64,000 bases of DNA from Halichondria panicea (Eukaryota; Porifera; Demospongiae; Suberitida; Halichondriidae): assembly GCF_963675165.1 (NCBI RefSeq), contig NC_087379.1, forward strand, positions 2,918,201 to 2,982,200. Reading direction: 5' to 3'. Below are positions 37,555 through 50,019 of the stretch, in pieces (positions within the stretch are counted from its first letter, which is position 1; each line of letters starts with the position of its first letter). A program made the translations under genes and the position numbers. The notes beneath the pieces were generated by a model. The model ran no database searches. It was not told the DNA's origin and saw only the letters and a list, made by a program, of their open reading frames with translations.

Positions 37555-40323
37555 TCAGTTTGAGGCACTTTCTATAGTCTTGACCGCCATTTCCAAAGCT
37601 CCCTCGTACGTGAGGTTGCCCCCAATGAACCCACTGGAGTGAACGAATACACAGCCTGGGATACCACTCACACTAGACAGCTCCTCGTCTCGCAGACCAC
37701 GCCAGGCAGTGTGAAGAGAAAGTCTGGGAAAATTATAAGCAGTGGTTAAATGCTAATTTAAAGCATGTATATACTGTAAACAGTATTGTAGTTAGATCCT
37801 CCTCACCTATTTTCAAATCCAGATTCATGTAGAGGTACTGCCTATGAGGGGTGAGAGATCAACGAATGACATGTGACCTTCTAGCAGCAATTCATGCAAC
37901 AAGGAAAGAAGGTAGTTGCTGGTATAATAAATGTCAGGTCCTGTAGAAGTACAGATGCCTAGATTATGATCGGAAGAATTACAATCAACTTATGCTGTTT
38001 TTATTTCTATATACATATTCAGCGCTCAACATCTTCATCATACACCCTCCACTACATGTGCTGTACACGTGCTCGATCCTGTTAGCTAATTAATCAATGG
38101 AAAGGTGATCAGTTAAAGTCTATTTACGTTGAGTTCGGCCCCGGAAGTTATGCGGTCTTTTAGCTGGTTGGAGCCTATCAGCTCTACAGCATAATCATAG
38201 ATAGAAGCGCGCTTTTGAAACTTTGTGAAGTATAACAAGTTATGACAACTTTATGAAGTCGAACTCAACACACACGGACTTTAGATAGCCTAGCTAAATC
38301 TAAGTATCACGTACAGCAGACTAACATCACAAACCCCACAGCCTATGCTGATTGTGCACCACAAGTCTCTACACGAAGTTTGACCAGCCTATTTTCGCCA
38401 TACAAAAGTAACTGCCCGCGAGTCTATCTAAAAAGTATTCAGAGCACCCCCTGGCTCACCTGTACCCTCCATTTGTCCGAGTCTCCCTCCTTGTAGAGCA
38501 TAAACTTTGCACTCTCCGAGAGGCCGAGAGTTCTCTCCAGCTCAAACAGGTGCTCCTTCCAGGGACATGCCTCTTCCAGTTTCAACACTGCACCACTCGA
38601 GTGTACCTGCAGACAGGAGCATGCAGTGCAAAATAACGAATAATCCATAGTCAGGGTAAAAGGTCTTAATCAAAATCTGCTTCCAGAGGACTCTACCTCC
38701 AATCCTGTGAATGTTCATTCCGGTTGGAGGCACCAAAGGAAGCTAGTAGATAAGTCGTCTTTAACCGTAAGACCTTTGACCCTGACTATACTCCTCCGTT
38801 TACAATCATAAATTGAATTGCTCCTTTAATTACCACTATTGGATGCATGAGTTAGGATTCCGTACCTCTAATCGTTTCTCGATGGCGCTCCTGACGTTTA
38901 TCCGGGCAGGTAGCCACACATTCTGCAGTCCCTTCACACACTGCTCAAACTCTCCTCCCACCAGCTTCATGGCACACTGGAACCTAGCCTGTGAAAGGGG
39001 GAGGGGTTAAGTACACCACTCGTTACGACATTGCGCTGAAACGAAGGAACACATCCAAACAGCTAGCAATGGAACCACCTCAGATAAATTTAGGACTGCA
39101 TTAAGAAAGGACACTGCATCTTACAACAGATACTGGTGCATTCACGTATTAAAAGCATTGGAGCAACATAGATAAAGTGAAAAAGCGCAAATACTCACAC
39201 ATTACCGGGGAGCCCGGGGGGGAGGGGCGTACGTGCTTCACTAAACACTACAATACACCTACTGGTAGCCTCTAAACATGCTCTACCATGCTCCCAGTTT
39301 ACATACATCAGCGTCTTTGTTTGTATCATTCCAGGCTGGATTGAGACGTCCCACTCTGCTACCAATGGTACTGGTCACTTTGTACCTGTAAGGAAAATAC
39401 AACGATAATTATGATAAAGTACCGTATTACTAGAATATTTTGCGGGTGAAAAACCTTTGCGAATGAGCTAAATCAGCAGAAAATTTGATCCTTTGGGATC
39501 TAACTATTGCGTTCTGGCAAGGATCGTGTGTATTTACTAGTAATAATTTGGGTTTTACGGATTTTATTGTTGCGAATTGATCAACCTTCGCAAAATTCGC
39601 AAATGTTTGATTCTCGCAAAACATTCTAGTAATACGGTACATACAATACAGTGATGAAAGAAATGATGAGGAGCCTTGCACACTAGTAGCTAGTCTGCCT
39701 GTAAAACGTTGACAATTAAGCCTAAGCCTTGCAAAAATGGTGTGAAGAAATCTCAAAGGGATCTGCCTGCCTACACTGGTCGAACCACCCCAAGATACAT
39801 TGATTTAAACTGGCAGAACCCTGATCATCCATCCCGTGTGGCCCCATAAGAAAACCTGTAAGCCACACTAGCAGCCACGTCCAGGGTGTCATACAGGATT
39901 TTGAAGTAGAGGGGGGAAATAGAAAAGTAACCAGAACATTTTGCTAAAAAAAAGGTCAACTGTTATTTCAATACCCTGTTATAGTATGTAAAATTGCCAG
40001 CTATGGACACTCAGTCATACAACTAGAACCTGAATGCAAAAAAAGGGTGGATATCCCCCTTTCCCCCTGACGTCAATAGTCGTATATAAAACGGGTGTTA
40101 CATGTGTATAGCCACAACACAGCGGAAGTACATTACTGTAAGACATGACCAGTGTTTTTGCAACCTAAAAAATGTCTGTATTTTTCTCACTTCGTTACCT
40201 CGGTGCTCCGTCTCTATCGCTGATACGTTGTCCACGGCATCCACCTCCTCTACATTACAAAGCTGGAGTATGCATTATTGTAGAGTTCCTCTATCAGCTG
40301 ATTGTCCGACTGAAGGCCTGGGC
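37555..40323 (-). pseudogene. MYG1 duplicate lacking exons 1-3
   Basis: Contains counterparts of MYG1 exons 4-9: 40323-~40200, ~39384-39306, 38988-38866, 38606-38460, 37841-37807 and 37723-37555. Exons for the N-terminal catalytic half ([16 protein letters not shown]) are missing. Exon 4 has a 5-nt insertion giving an in-frame TAG, plus a 1-nt loss. Exons 6, 7 and 9 are still open and almost identical to the functional gene (for example [20 protein letters not shown]). It cannot encode an active enzyme. Any transcript would be antisense-neutral but could interfere with mapping of MYG1 reads. Confidence 0.88.
39420..39639. mobile_element. MITE inside MYG1 duplicate, copy A
   Basis: Ends TACCGTATTACTAGAATATT and CATTCTAGTAATACGGTA are inverted, with TTTGCG just inside both ends. 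Interior GCGTTCTGGCAAGGATCGTG. 220 bp. The same insertion is at 52010-52229. Confidence 0.85.
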
Positions 40324-40395
40324 CTGGGGAGGGTAAAGGTCATCAATATCTCTGATAGGCCAAAACAAAATTAATGCTAGTGTGCCTGTAGGCAG

Positions 40396-41318
40396 TGAAA
40401 CAAAATAGAGGGTACATGTTGTTACACACTGTCAGTTTCCATCAAACATTTTCTTGTCGCGAATTGTACATTTGAGAGTTTAATACCGCTCAACTTTGTA
40501 CTCGAAGTGCATTTTTTGATTGTAATGTGTGCATAGCATGCTACTACCATTGACTAATATTTGTTCTTTGTAGTATAATTATAACCAAACTGACAATTCA
40601 AGTGCCGAGTTTCAGCGATGCATAATAGTGATGTTATTCTGTTCCATCTGTCCACGATTCCAGAAGAGTCAGTGGGCGACTGTCATCTGTATTTGTAGAA
40701 TTGTGCACACAAAAAACTAACTTCCTTCACCCCCTTTCTAATGTTCTGTTTGATTTTTATAGTGCTTATATTTTCTTGCTGCATTAATTATCAGAAGCTT
40801 TTGAATATCTACGTGTACCAAGTATAGATGCCATGGCCTTTGGATTTGGTTGAGATGAGATGATAGGAGACTAACAAGGTCTTCAACCTATCCCTCAAGT
40901 CATAGTAGATTAGGCCTTGTGCTTGTGCTATAATCCCTTTGTCCACTGCCCGGCCATGCATGCAGCTCGGATGCAGAGTAAATTAAGCACATGGTAAAAC
41001 AATGGTGTGTCAGCAAAAAGAAGGACTTTGACCTCAAATAATGGCAGCAATGCGGAGGGCTAGGGAGCCGGAGGTTGATCTGAAACAAGTATGCAATTAA
41101 CAGTGGCCTTATTTCTCGAGATATTACAACAAGTTTGGGAGTATGTATAATTATATAGCAATCAATAATCGGTGAGTATTAGTGTGCACATGCACAAACC
41201 CTGTAATTGCCGTAAAATTCCCTAAAAACAATAGCTGTGGGGTTTCTATAGTAATGGATATTAATTACGCATATTTATTGTCACCCCAGAAAATTATAAA
41301 GTTTAGGTATATAAACAC
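40396..41318. other. Spacer downstream of the kinase-Kelch gene, no gene
   Basis: AT-rich. It starts at the right edge of duplicated segment A and runs to the Kelch stop codon. Several short open frames show no known features. Confidence 0.5.
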
Positions 41319-44300
41319 TCAAGAAACAGTTGTTGTGATACTTATTCTATACACAGTTGATAGTTTAGTTTTGTTCCATCCTCCAATCACAAGGCACTCC
41401 GTGGTTGACAGTGACACAGTTGTAGCAAAGGCTACAGGATATGGTAGATCACCAACGTAGAGCCAGGAGTCCATCGAGGATGAGTAGGCGTACATCCTTT
41501 GAGTGGCTTTATTAGTAATCAGTCCACCAGCAGCAAAGATGGTGTTAGATATCGTTACAGGGGAGGGCCGGTAAAACGGTGTGTCGGATATTGTATTCCA
41601 GATGGAGTCGGCTTTGTTGGCACTCCCATCATCCTGTCGGTCTGCTGAGGTCAGCTTGTTGATTTGAGCAGCAAACACCTTGTTTAGATTCTTGCCGTCA
41701 TATCCCCCAACTAGGTACACTGTGTTGTTGTTCATGTAGACTATTCCTATTTGGTAACAACAAGCATATGGTAGTCTGTCTGTCTCGCTCCACTGGAAGG
41801 TGCCGATGTTGTAGATTTCAACATTATCAGTGTAGTAACCATAGCCCACTTCACCTCCTGCTACGATCAGATGTGTTGGGAGACTAACGACTGTCAATGA
41901 ACTCCTCGCTGTGGGCATGGGTGGGATCGTTCGTTTCCAGTTCCTTCCTTTGTTAAACACACGTACCACGTTGGATTTAGAGCGGGATGAATCTCTACCG
42001 CCAACTGCTACCAATTCACCGTTTACCTCTCCTAGACCAAACCATCGTACAGGAAGTCTGGGAAGAGTTGACCAGACGTTTTGTGGCGGATCATAACAGT
42101 GGACAGAGTAATTGCCATCATCGTCATCACAGTCTCCTCCACCATAGTAGACCTTGCCATTGATGGTTACCGCTAATCCACCAGACATTGCCACTGGAGT
42201 ACCAGAGCACTGACTGTAGGACACCCGAACCTGTAGGGACTGAAAAATACGGATAATCAATTTCTCGTGTGTTGCAGTTTGGAATGTAATGCTAATCTCA
42301 TGCATGTTGACAAGTATATTCCCAAAAAATTTGAGTATTCAGTCGCACACAAATAGAAATTATCATTCCAGTTTTTGTATTGGATTGGTGCTTGCATACT
42401 GTAAAAACGTAAAGCTATCAAGCCTCGAGGCCATCCCCTTTGGGACAACTTTCATTCTCAATACCGCAGCGTGAAATTTTCGATGAGCTTATTTTCACTG
42501 TTTTCGTGGGTTAGCAATAATCCTACACGAAAATTAACAAAAATAATTCTTTAAATTATCTGCTAATAACGTGCAAAGATTGTAGGCGTGGCTTCCGGTA
42601 AACAGTCAATGAAATGCTTTTAGAGGCCATTCCAAAAAATTTAACAGTCTCGAAAATTTCGCACTATATAATACCATAGATTGAAGAGTTAGAGGGATTG
42701 GAAACGGTTGGTACCCTCGAGTAATATCCGCGCTACACTGCGGTTTAATTGAGGCCATCACAACAATACCTATATTACACACAGTGCATAATCAACTGCT
42801 GTCCGTGCAACTCACTTATATTTCAAGGTGTATACCTAAGTGTAGTAGTTATACCTCGGTGCGCATGTGCAAGCGAGGTATACGGTAATGTGTTTGTGCA
42901 TGTGTGCAGGGGCGAATCTAGCAAATAGCAGAGGGTACTCAGCACCCCTCTGACCTTACAGTGGTTGATCCATAGACATGCATAACTGAATGGGAGGCTG
43001 AAGCAGCTACCTTGCAAGTTTTTCCTTTCGCTTTCATATTCACTTATCACTTATTTATACTTTTAGCTCTACTAATTCTACAGTAGTCTCTCGTTAATCC
43101 GGTCACCCTTTGGGCAAGCCAGAATAGCGAGGTGGCTGTATTTCGGGAAATAGCCGCGGCTTAAAAACGACATTACCTCAAATCTAATTACTACTTTTGC
43201 GGTTTTTGTCTCAAGGATAATGAAGCATAATGAATCATCCCCTGATCTCTATTTAAGTGTAATCCTGCCAAACCACACCCAAAACGTCAGATCCAGCTGT
43301 AATAAACGTTGAAAACCTAGTTTGAGACAGCCAGCACTGGCCAGTATATACGGAATAGTGAGTGGCCGTACTTTAGGGTGAGTTTTGTGCAGTAAACATA
43401 TAGCTAACAATCTGTGCCAAACCAAATGGCCGGTATATCGAGGTGGCCGTATTTCAGAGAGCCGAAATAGCGAGAGTCTACTGTATTCACTAAAAGGCTC
43501 TAAACCTCAGGCAAAATCTAATGTTCCAATGCGCATGCTGACTGTTTCACTGAAGTGACGACCTTTTTTTAAGGTAAAATGCAGAGTCCGTCCCGCTTGA
43601 GCCCTGCCTTGCCACTGGAACCCACCTGACAAGAATCTTAGATCCGCCACTGGTGTGTCGATGCAGCCATTACTTGAACTCGTTTTTAACAACAATCATG
43701 GTTGATCATTACCCACTCTTCAAGTTTGCATGCAGTAAAACAGTAAAAAAAGTAGCAGTAAATTAATGATAATTATAACGTGCGTAGCTTTACACCTCCA
43801 CCGAGGCATCAGCAATTTCATTATAACCAGCACGCTTACACGCTACATGTTCCATTAACTCTTGGGAACTTGTCTCTTTTTACTGGGTGTGGTCAAGAAC
43901 TACACGTGTTATAAATTGTTGAAAGAGATGACGTCTTGAGGAAACACAATTTTCTTATATTGAGAGAGTTCACAAGCAATCTGTAGCATGCCCTCTTTTC
44001 TCTTTGAAGGCCGGTGAAGGAGGCTAGGGAGGTCTTGGAAATGATGATTTATATGGATAGCAGGAGAGTAGTTAGAATATAGAATGCGAAAGGTAAGAGA
44101 GCAGCACTATGGTTTACAGGACTCGGTTTTGGACTAGAAATCAGAGTGGTCTTGACTGGCAAAGGGTGTCAAAAATATAAATAAGGTGGCACATTCCCAG
44201 AGACATGCACAAATCCTAAAATTCCTAAAAACAAGTTATGGTCAAGTTTTGGGAATTATACCATGGCTTCTGGTGAAGATTGATAGGTGCACATGCAATG

Positions 44301-47300
44301 CATGTGCATGTGTCTCCTGATTTGTGTGAAGGTCAGGTGAAGATTATAGGCCCTGATAAATTATGCTTGGAATAAAGTTTAGTGTAAATTGGCTAATCAA
44401 TAGGTGTATCGTAACAGAAATTCTTATGCTGCAACATTAGTTTTATGCTACATAGATACACTGTTCATAGTATATACAAGCTACTGGTACCAAGCATATC
44501 TGCGTGTGTATTGTTTATCCAATACACACGCAGATATCCTTGGTACAACTATTACATACCTGGTAAAAATGTTGCTTTTAAGCAACATTTTTACCAGGTT
44601 ACGCCCTATGAACGAGGCTATTAAAATAGCCTCGTTCATAGGGCGTAACGTGGATAGTTTTCGACGTTGCAGATTTGATGTAAAAGCATCACATGCACCA
44701 CTCCGTTTTCTAATCCCTCTAACTCTTCAATCTATGACGGTATATGTCAAAATTTCCTTGGCACTCAATTGAAACAGTAAACTTTGGACTTGGCACGTGG
44801 CAATAACAAGACAGTATCATACTATTTTGTTCACCCAGTTTTATAAAAGATTTTTAGGTAGGGGGGGAATGATGACGGCCGTAGGCCGCTGAAAATTTGG
44901 GGGGTCCGATATAATTATGTAATCTCCTGTCTGAACTGTATTATATGTGCTAGATAAAAATGGATTTTTTCTCAACTAATACTGACTGATACATGTAATT
45001 ATCCCTTCACTGTAAAAACACCACAATTTGGTATGACATCATTAAAGGGAAGGTACTATTTTTTTGCCTTAAATGTTGTTTGTGGGGTATAAAATAACCC
45101 TGAGACAAATTTGTTTTTCTGAAAATGACTTTTCAGAAAATGACTTTTCAGAGAAACAGGACTGTAGAAACACAATTTCAGGCTTAAAATTTTACTTCCT
45201 GTTGTGGTAAAATATGGACGCGGTCAAACGTGATGTAAGAGTAGGCATTTGTGCTGCATGCAAAATGGTATTCTGAGTTGAGTGTGTCGCAACTGGTTGC
45301 TCCAATAGATCTAGCAGTCATACAGTTCTCTCAGTTGAAATAAGAGTGGTCCTATGTACCAGAGCTCACTGGAAATAGAATCCATTTTGTGTACAGTGAA
45401 CACTCACAGATATATTGACCTCCCTTGCTCAGTTTGGGATCCAAAAGAGGAAGAAGCTAAAGTCTGAGGTCTGGAGCCATTCTAAATGTTTTCTATAAGG
45501 CAGTAATTCAGATATAAAACTGCCATGTTGTCCTGTAAAAAGAGAGGCCCTGAGATCAGAGTCATGGATGAAGAGAGAGCCCAAGAGAAGTGCCATATAG
45601 AAAAGCGAGAACGGAGACAGGTAATAGCTTCTTTTTTTGTTCAATCATATATAATAATAATAATACCTTGCTGCAGTTAGATACTTGATGCTTTACAAGA
45701 GACAACCTCTCTATACCATGACTCCTGCATGTATAGACCCGGCATGCAGCTGAGCCTCCTGATCAGACTACATGCATGCAGTACCTCTCTTACTATTTTC
45801 ATATTGGAACCAACTTCAGCAATGTCATGCAAAGACAAGTAAACTGAACCAAAACTTAGACGTGTTAGTAATGTAAAGATTACCGACAGTAACTCAAATC
45901 CCATCTATAAGGATGTCGATATTCAGTGTGAACTGCTTGGACCCATGCACCCCCCCCTCTGTATGACACCCTGCCTAGTGGTACAGCCACCTCTGAATAA
46001 AGGCCAGGCACCCAGGTCCCCCAAATGAACAGTTTGTGTACAAAACCTCTCAACAAAGACTACCTCTGTATAAAGGCCAAAACATTGTTCCCCAAAGGTG
46101 TCCGTTATAGGGAATTCTACTGTACAACTGTAACATAAATAATTTATGTGTGATGAGCTCACGTGTGGTTTGCTCGTCAGGTAGCCTCTGGTTTTGGTAA
46201 GCTGGTCGTTCAAACTCCTAATGGTGGTTGCATTCTTCTGAAGGTGAGTGTCCTTGGAGGCAATGATCGAATCTTTGTGAGCAATAGTAGAGTTTTTGTT
46301 TGATTGCTCCTGTTCCAGATTTGTTTCCAGTTGATCGATTTTCGTAGTTTTAGATACAAGTTCGTTTTGACTGTAGTTAAAGTTAGCAATATGTTGCTCC
46401 ACCTCTTCAGTGAGTTGCTTACATCTAGTTTCTATCTCGGTAATTCTAGCATCTTTGGAAAGAATAAATGCATCTTTCGTATTATCAGTTGTTTCTTTAT
46501 CTTCAAGCTGACCTTTAAGATCTTCAATCTCCAGTTTGAACTGATCAGTTTCCAATGAGTGCACCAACTGCATACGCTCAGCAGTACTTCCACTTTTTTT
46601 CTCTTGTCGTCTTTTCTCCTCCGCCAGTGCCTCATTCTCTCCTGCTTTCTCCTGGATTGCCGAGTCCTTCCTCACAACCTCCTCCGCCAGTACCTCGATC
46701 TCTCTTGCTTTCTCCTCGATTGCCGAGTCCTTCCTCACAACCTCCTCCGCCAGTACCTCGATCTCTCTTGCTTTCTCCTCGATTGCTGAGTCCTTCCTCA
46801 CAACCTCCTCCGCCAGTACCTCGATCTCTCTTGCTTTCTCCCCGATCTCTTTTGCTTTCTCCCCGATCTCTTTTGCTTTCTCCTCAATTGCCGAGTCCTT
46901 CCTCACAACCTCCTCCTCAAGCTCCCTCTTCTCTGTCAGTAGGGTACTCACTCGCTGGAGCATATCCACTCTGTTCTCAAAGGATGGAGGGTGTTCGAGT
47001 ACCACACCCACCATGCGACTGACTATCTCCGCTGCTGTAGGCCTTTGCTGAGGATTGTTGCTGAGACAGCGCATGATGAGGTCCATCAGAGGGTGGTCTG
47101 GGATGATCATTAGAAGAAACTCTTCACGTCGTTCAGCTTCTGTCACTGGTATCAGACCATTGGGATTAGCAGGATTGATTCTGGTGGGACCAACCTTTGG
47201 TAGTGGCCACTCTGCTGTGAAGGTGTGAATCATCATGACCCCAAAGGAGAACACATCCACACTGGTGTTGTAGTGGGGGTCGGCAACCATCACTTCGGGG

Positions 47301-47865
47301 GGCATGTACGCTGGGGTGCCAGGCGTCTCCGTCATTCGACTAACTTGAAGGGGGGTAAAGTTTAAGTTCGAGCAACCCCCAGATCGGATATCTTGGCTGT
47401 CATGTTGGTGGACAAAAGAACGTTGTTGGCTGAGAGGTCTCTGTGCACAATGACCGGTGTTTGGCCATGGAGGGAGACCAGACCCAGTGAGACGTCATGG
47501 AGGATGGAGAAGTTGATCTCATCAGGGAGAATACCGTAGCGTTCGAGACAGCTGGTCAAGTTGGTGGGGAGGAACTCCATGACTAGGATGGGGAATTGAG
47601 AGCCTTCCTCAAAACAGACTCCCAGAAACTGGACAATGTTGGGGTGCCTAGTTTGACTGAGCAGGTGACACTCCTCCAGATACCTTCGTGCTGCATGCCC
47701 GATTCCAGTCTCGTAGAAAACTCGGTAAAGCTTCTTGCCGGCACATTTCAGTCCTTGATACTCTAGCTCCATGACAACAGCGTAGGAACCGTGTCCCAAC
47801 TCATTCTTGGTGATGTGAATTTGTCTCAAGATAAACTGCTTAAAATCTTGTGGATTTACCGCCAT
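41319..47865 (-). CDS. TKL-like protein kinase, coiled coil and Kelch-repeat protein
   Basis: Part 1 (47865-46163) starts MAVNPQDFKQ and encodes a kinase: Gly loop LGHGSYAVV, Lys in CAGKKLY, αC Glu in YLEECHLLSQ, catalytic VHRDLSANNVLL, DLG instead of DFG, then TPGTPAYMPPEV and DVFSFGVMMIHTF. After ~residue 290 comes a long coiled coil with four 21-residue repeats (EEVVRKDSAIEEKAREIEVL). Part 2 (42239-41319, 306 aa) has about six Kelch blades (NGKVYYGGG, GELVAVGGRD, HLIVAGGEVG, TVYLVGGYDG, TIFAAGGL, ECLVIGGWN). Donor CAC|GTGAGC and acceptor TTTCAG|TCCCTA are both phase 0, so the halves join cleanly to about 870 aa; the join is inferred. One base is missing at ~47,366 between GVART and LNFTPLQVSRM, in the activation segment: sequencing error or real inactivation. 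Confidence 0.75.
42461..42675. mobile_element. MITE in the kinase-Kelch intron
   Basis: The left end, ATACCGCAGCGTGAAATTTTC, pairs with a right GAAAATTTCGCACTATATAA. Internal GCGTGGCTTCCGGTAA and GTGGGTTAGCAATAATCC match, in reverse, the cleaner copy at 56428-56656. Confidence 0.75.
43081..43483. mobile_element. 403-bp pogo-like MITE
   Basis: Begins CAGTAGTCTCTCGTTAATCC and ends AAATAGCGAGAGTCTACTG, flanked by TA on both sides (43079-43080 and 43484-43485). Inner blocks GAATAGCGAGGTGGCTGTATT and ATCGAGGTGGCCGTATTTC are repeated. Related in end sequence to 22314-22597. Confidence 0.85.
44487..44649. repeat. Three consecutive palindromes
   Basis: Hairpin 1: 27-nt arms 44487-44513 and 44520-44546, one mismatch, 6-nt loop. 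Hairpin 2: 20-nt perfect arms 44558-44577 and 44580-44599, 2-nt loop (ACCTGGTAAAAATGTTGCTT). Hairpin 3: 25-nt perfect arms 44598-44622 and 44625-44649, 2-nt loop (GTTACGCCCTATGAACGAGG...). Hairpins 2 and 3 overlap by two bases. Confidence 0.95.
45974..46122. mobile_element. ~149-bp MITE just after the kinase exon donor
   Basis: Reverse-orientation relative of 17334-17492: TCCGTTATAGGGAATTCTACTG at the right, and ACCTCTGAATAAAGGCC near the left. If the coiled-coil frame is read past the 46163 donor it runs into this element, which explains a spurious MITE-coded tail (ITDTFGEQCFGLYTEV). Confidence 0.82.
46623..46874 (-). repeat. 63-bp coding minisatellite in the coiled coil
   Basis: Four copies with exact 63-nt spacing (landmarks at 46623, 46686, 46749, 46812), each coding for 21 residues, three heptads. 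Next to it are about three 21-bp copies (CCCCGATCTCTTTTGCTTTCT) coding EIGEKAK. Keeping multiples of 21 nt lets the coiled coil lengthen or shorten without losing heptad register. Confidence 0.92.
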
Positions 47866-48240
47866 TGTTCAGACTCCTTGTCGCTGTATGAACAACCACG
47901 CAACATTAAATACGCAATCTAGCTAATTTTATAGCAATGATCTATGTTGCAAGTATAAAAGCATAAGCTTACAGGACTACATTCAGTAGATAGATATCTA
48001 TTGAGTACGTGCATGTACATGTACATACAGTAGATCTATTTACAGTAGAATCTATATACATGTATAAAAAAACTCTTTAATCCATAATCATGCATCTTAC
48101 CTGTAATTTGTAAAGCTTGATCCTGGTGAAGTTAAACGTACGTACCGTGACAGATCTACGTTACAGAGCTAGCTAGCCAGCTAAAGACAAGCATAGATAT
48201 ATACAAGAGCGAGAGGTCTGAGGTATATATATATCGAACT
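47866..48240. promoter_or_regulatory. Upstream region of the kinase-Kelch gene
   Basis: 375 bp between the ATG and a mobile element, containing TATATATATA and several GTACATGTAC-type palindromes. No specific promoter box can be assigned. Confidence 0.35.
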
Positions 48241-48961
48241 AGAGAGGACGTTGTTACCATTTTAATTATTGCATTCTAATCACGTGCACTGTAAACCGCG
48301 TGAATGTGTCGATCATAGCCGCACACAAATGCTCGGTGACGCGCCTGCGCCGACTCTCCATCACCTTATCTTCTGAACACAGCAAACACAGCACACACAT
48401 TGAACACAGCCAAAACACAGCAGACACAAAAACACAGCAGACACAGTGAACACAGCAGACACATTGAACACAGCAAACACAGCAGACACATGCAGTGAAC
48501 ACAGCAGACACATTGAACACAGCGAACACAGCAGACACAAGGACACAGCAGGCACAGTCAACACAGCAGACACAAAAACACAGCAGACACAGTGGACACA
48601 GTCAACACAGCAGACACAGTGGACACACTGGACACAGCAGACACAGTCAACACAGCAGACACAGTGGACACAGCAGACACAGTGGACACAGTCAACACAG
48701 CAGACACAGTGTTGACAGTCAACACAGCAGACACAGTGGACACAGTGAACACAGCAGACACAATCAACACAGCAGACACAGTGGACACAGTCAACACAGC
48801 AAACACATTGGACACAGCGAACACACTGTCGACGTTGAGCACAGCACCAGAAGATAAGCCGATCGAGAGTCGGCACGTCACAGAGTATTTGATGATCGGC
48901 GCACGTCCACGCGGTTTACAGTGCACGTGATTAGAATGCAATAGGTAACAACGTCCTCTCT
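48241..48961. mobile_element. Long-TIR element carrying a 9-bp minisatellite
   Basis: The ends are inverted: AGAGAGGACGTTGTTACC then GCATTCTAATCACGTGCACT and GTAAACCGCGTG on the left, with the same blocks inverted on the right. They weaken inward to a shared CCGACTCTC, so the TIR reaches about 110 nt. The left arm has an extra ~10 nt. Between them lies only the tandem repeat, so this is a non-autonomous foldback-type element. Confidence 0.82.
48371..48830. repeat. ACACAGNNN minisatellite (period 9)
   Basis: About 50 units of nine bases, mainly ACACAGCAG, ACACAGTGG, ACACAGTCA, with a higher order of 18-27 bp. Because the period divides by three, several frames on both strands stay open (for example poly CVCCV on one strand and ADTV/TQQT on the other). 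These frames are artefacts of the repeat. Confidence 0.93.
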
Positions 48962-49027
48962 CTAACGGTTAGTAGTGTCATTGATGTTCTTCATGTTGGA
49001 GACACTCTGAACCATGTTGCAGCTTTA

Positions 49028-49210
49028 TCATAGAGACAGGAGTGCCTGGGGTGCTTCTCACAGGGATCTTGGAGACAGGAGTGCCTGGGGTGCTCCTCAT
49101 AGGGATCCTGTCTCCAGGATCAAGAGTGCTTCTCACAGAGACAAGATCAGAGTGCCTGGGATGCTTCTCACAGGGATCTTAGAGATAGGAGTACTTGAGG
49201 TGCTTCTTAT
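49028..49210. repeat. Degenerate ~45-bp tandem repeat
   Basis: Repeats of a GGAGACAGGAGTGCCTGGGG ... CTTCTCACAGGGATC unit, four or five copies with growing divergence to the right. No gene is recognised between 48,962 and 49,321. Confidence 0.75.
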
Positions 49211-49321
49211 AGGGGTCCTATTACCTTCAGGTCCTGATAACTTGGCCATAGGGGTACCTCCAGTAGGAGAAAAGGCTTACTTTGCTCTAGCTCTTCAAAG
49301 AATGTAATTAAAAGGTCGCAA

Positions 49322-49845
49322 TAATTAGCTAATTAGAGCTAAGGTTAATCGTGTCCTCCCTCCTCTGTGAACGCAGAGGCAGAGGAGTTGGGAGGAAGTT
49401 GAGATCACGTGCAAAATATCAATAAATGTGCTGAGTCAGCGCTATTTTTTGTGTCTAGTCAGCAGTTTAGTTGTACACAAGATATCAAGAGCTAGAGATG
49501 AGCAGTAAAAGATCCAGAAGATCACGTACATGCCAGACTCCTGTTCATTCCAGGAAGAGAAGCTTTATCTCCGTAGATGTAGTACTTTGGCTAGGAGAAA
49601 TCATAAGCAGGTGCAGTAATCAATGTTGTACAGCTTGGAGTGAGGAAGAAGTCAGACTGCTCATTTCCTTGATGACCAGAAGCTTCTGTGAAACTGCTGA
49701 CTAGACACAAAAATAGCGCCGACTCAGCACATTTATAGCTTTAGTGATATTTTTGCACGTGTTCTCAACTTCCTCCAACCTCCTCTGACACAGAGGAGGC
49801 TCTGGAACCACTTGACCTTAGCTAATTAATTAAGGTCACTAATTG
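49322..49845. mobile_element. Long-TIR element with Myb/SANT-like remnant
   Basis: Arms of about 140-150 nt: AGGAAGTTGAGATCACGTGC and GTGTCTAGTCAGCAGTTT on the left, their inverted versions on the right. A ~220-bp centre encodes 49498-49704. Possibly a shortened PIF/Harbinger-type element, since those encode a separate Myb-like protein; no transposase is present. Confidence 0.7.
49498..49704 (+). CDS. Short protein fragment within the long-TIR element
   Basis: 68 codons from ATG, starting with an Arg/Ser-rich basic stretch (MSSKRSRRSRTCQTPVHSRK) and ending with AWSEEEVRLLISLMTRSF, which looks like the first helix of a Myb/SANT-like DNA-binding domain. The frame ends in the right TIR (CETAD-stop). 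It is probably the truncated 5' end of a transposon-encoded DNA-binding protein; function unlikely. Confidence 0.45.
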   Translation: MSSKRSRRSRTCQTPVHSRKRSFISVDVVLWLGEIISRCSNQCCTAWSEEEVRLLISLMTRSFCETAD

Positions 49846-50019
49846 TATTTATCCAAACTTCTCTTGCAGACTACTTTTAATTATTGGACTAAATAAAAGC
49901 TATTACTAAAGCTACATAACATAATAGTATTAGTAGCTTTTTGTTATATAGCTTTGTTATCTCCACCGAGGCATCAGCACATGCAGTGCTTTCAATGTGC
50001 TATATAAGCTTATATATCT

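Larger units (their letters stand above)
37425..40395. repeat. 3-kb duplicated segment, copy A (MYG1 3' half)
   Basis: Nearly identical to 50,020-53,005 and in the same orientation, 12.6 kb apart. The left match starts around GAGAGCAAAAATG, the right ends around CTGATAGGCCAAAA. Introns are as similar as exons, including the shared MITE at 39420-39639, so it is a recent DNA-level duplication. Confidence 0.92.
42672..44742. mobile_element. 2-kb inverted-repeat-bounded element
   Basis: The arms are 42672-42707 and 44703-44742. AGATTGAAGAGTTAGAGGGA on the left returns inverted as TCCCTCTAACTCTTCAATCT on the right, followed by a variant of GATTGGAAACGG. The interior holds the MITE at 43081-43483 and three palindromes near its right end, and no transposase frame. 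It may be a non-autonomous transposon, or two solo ends. Confidence 0.55.
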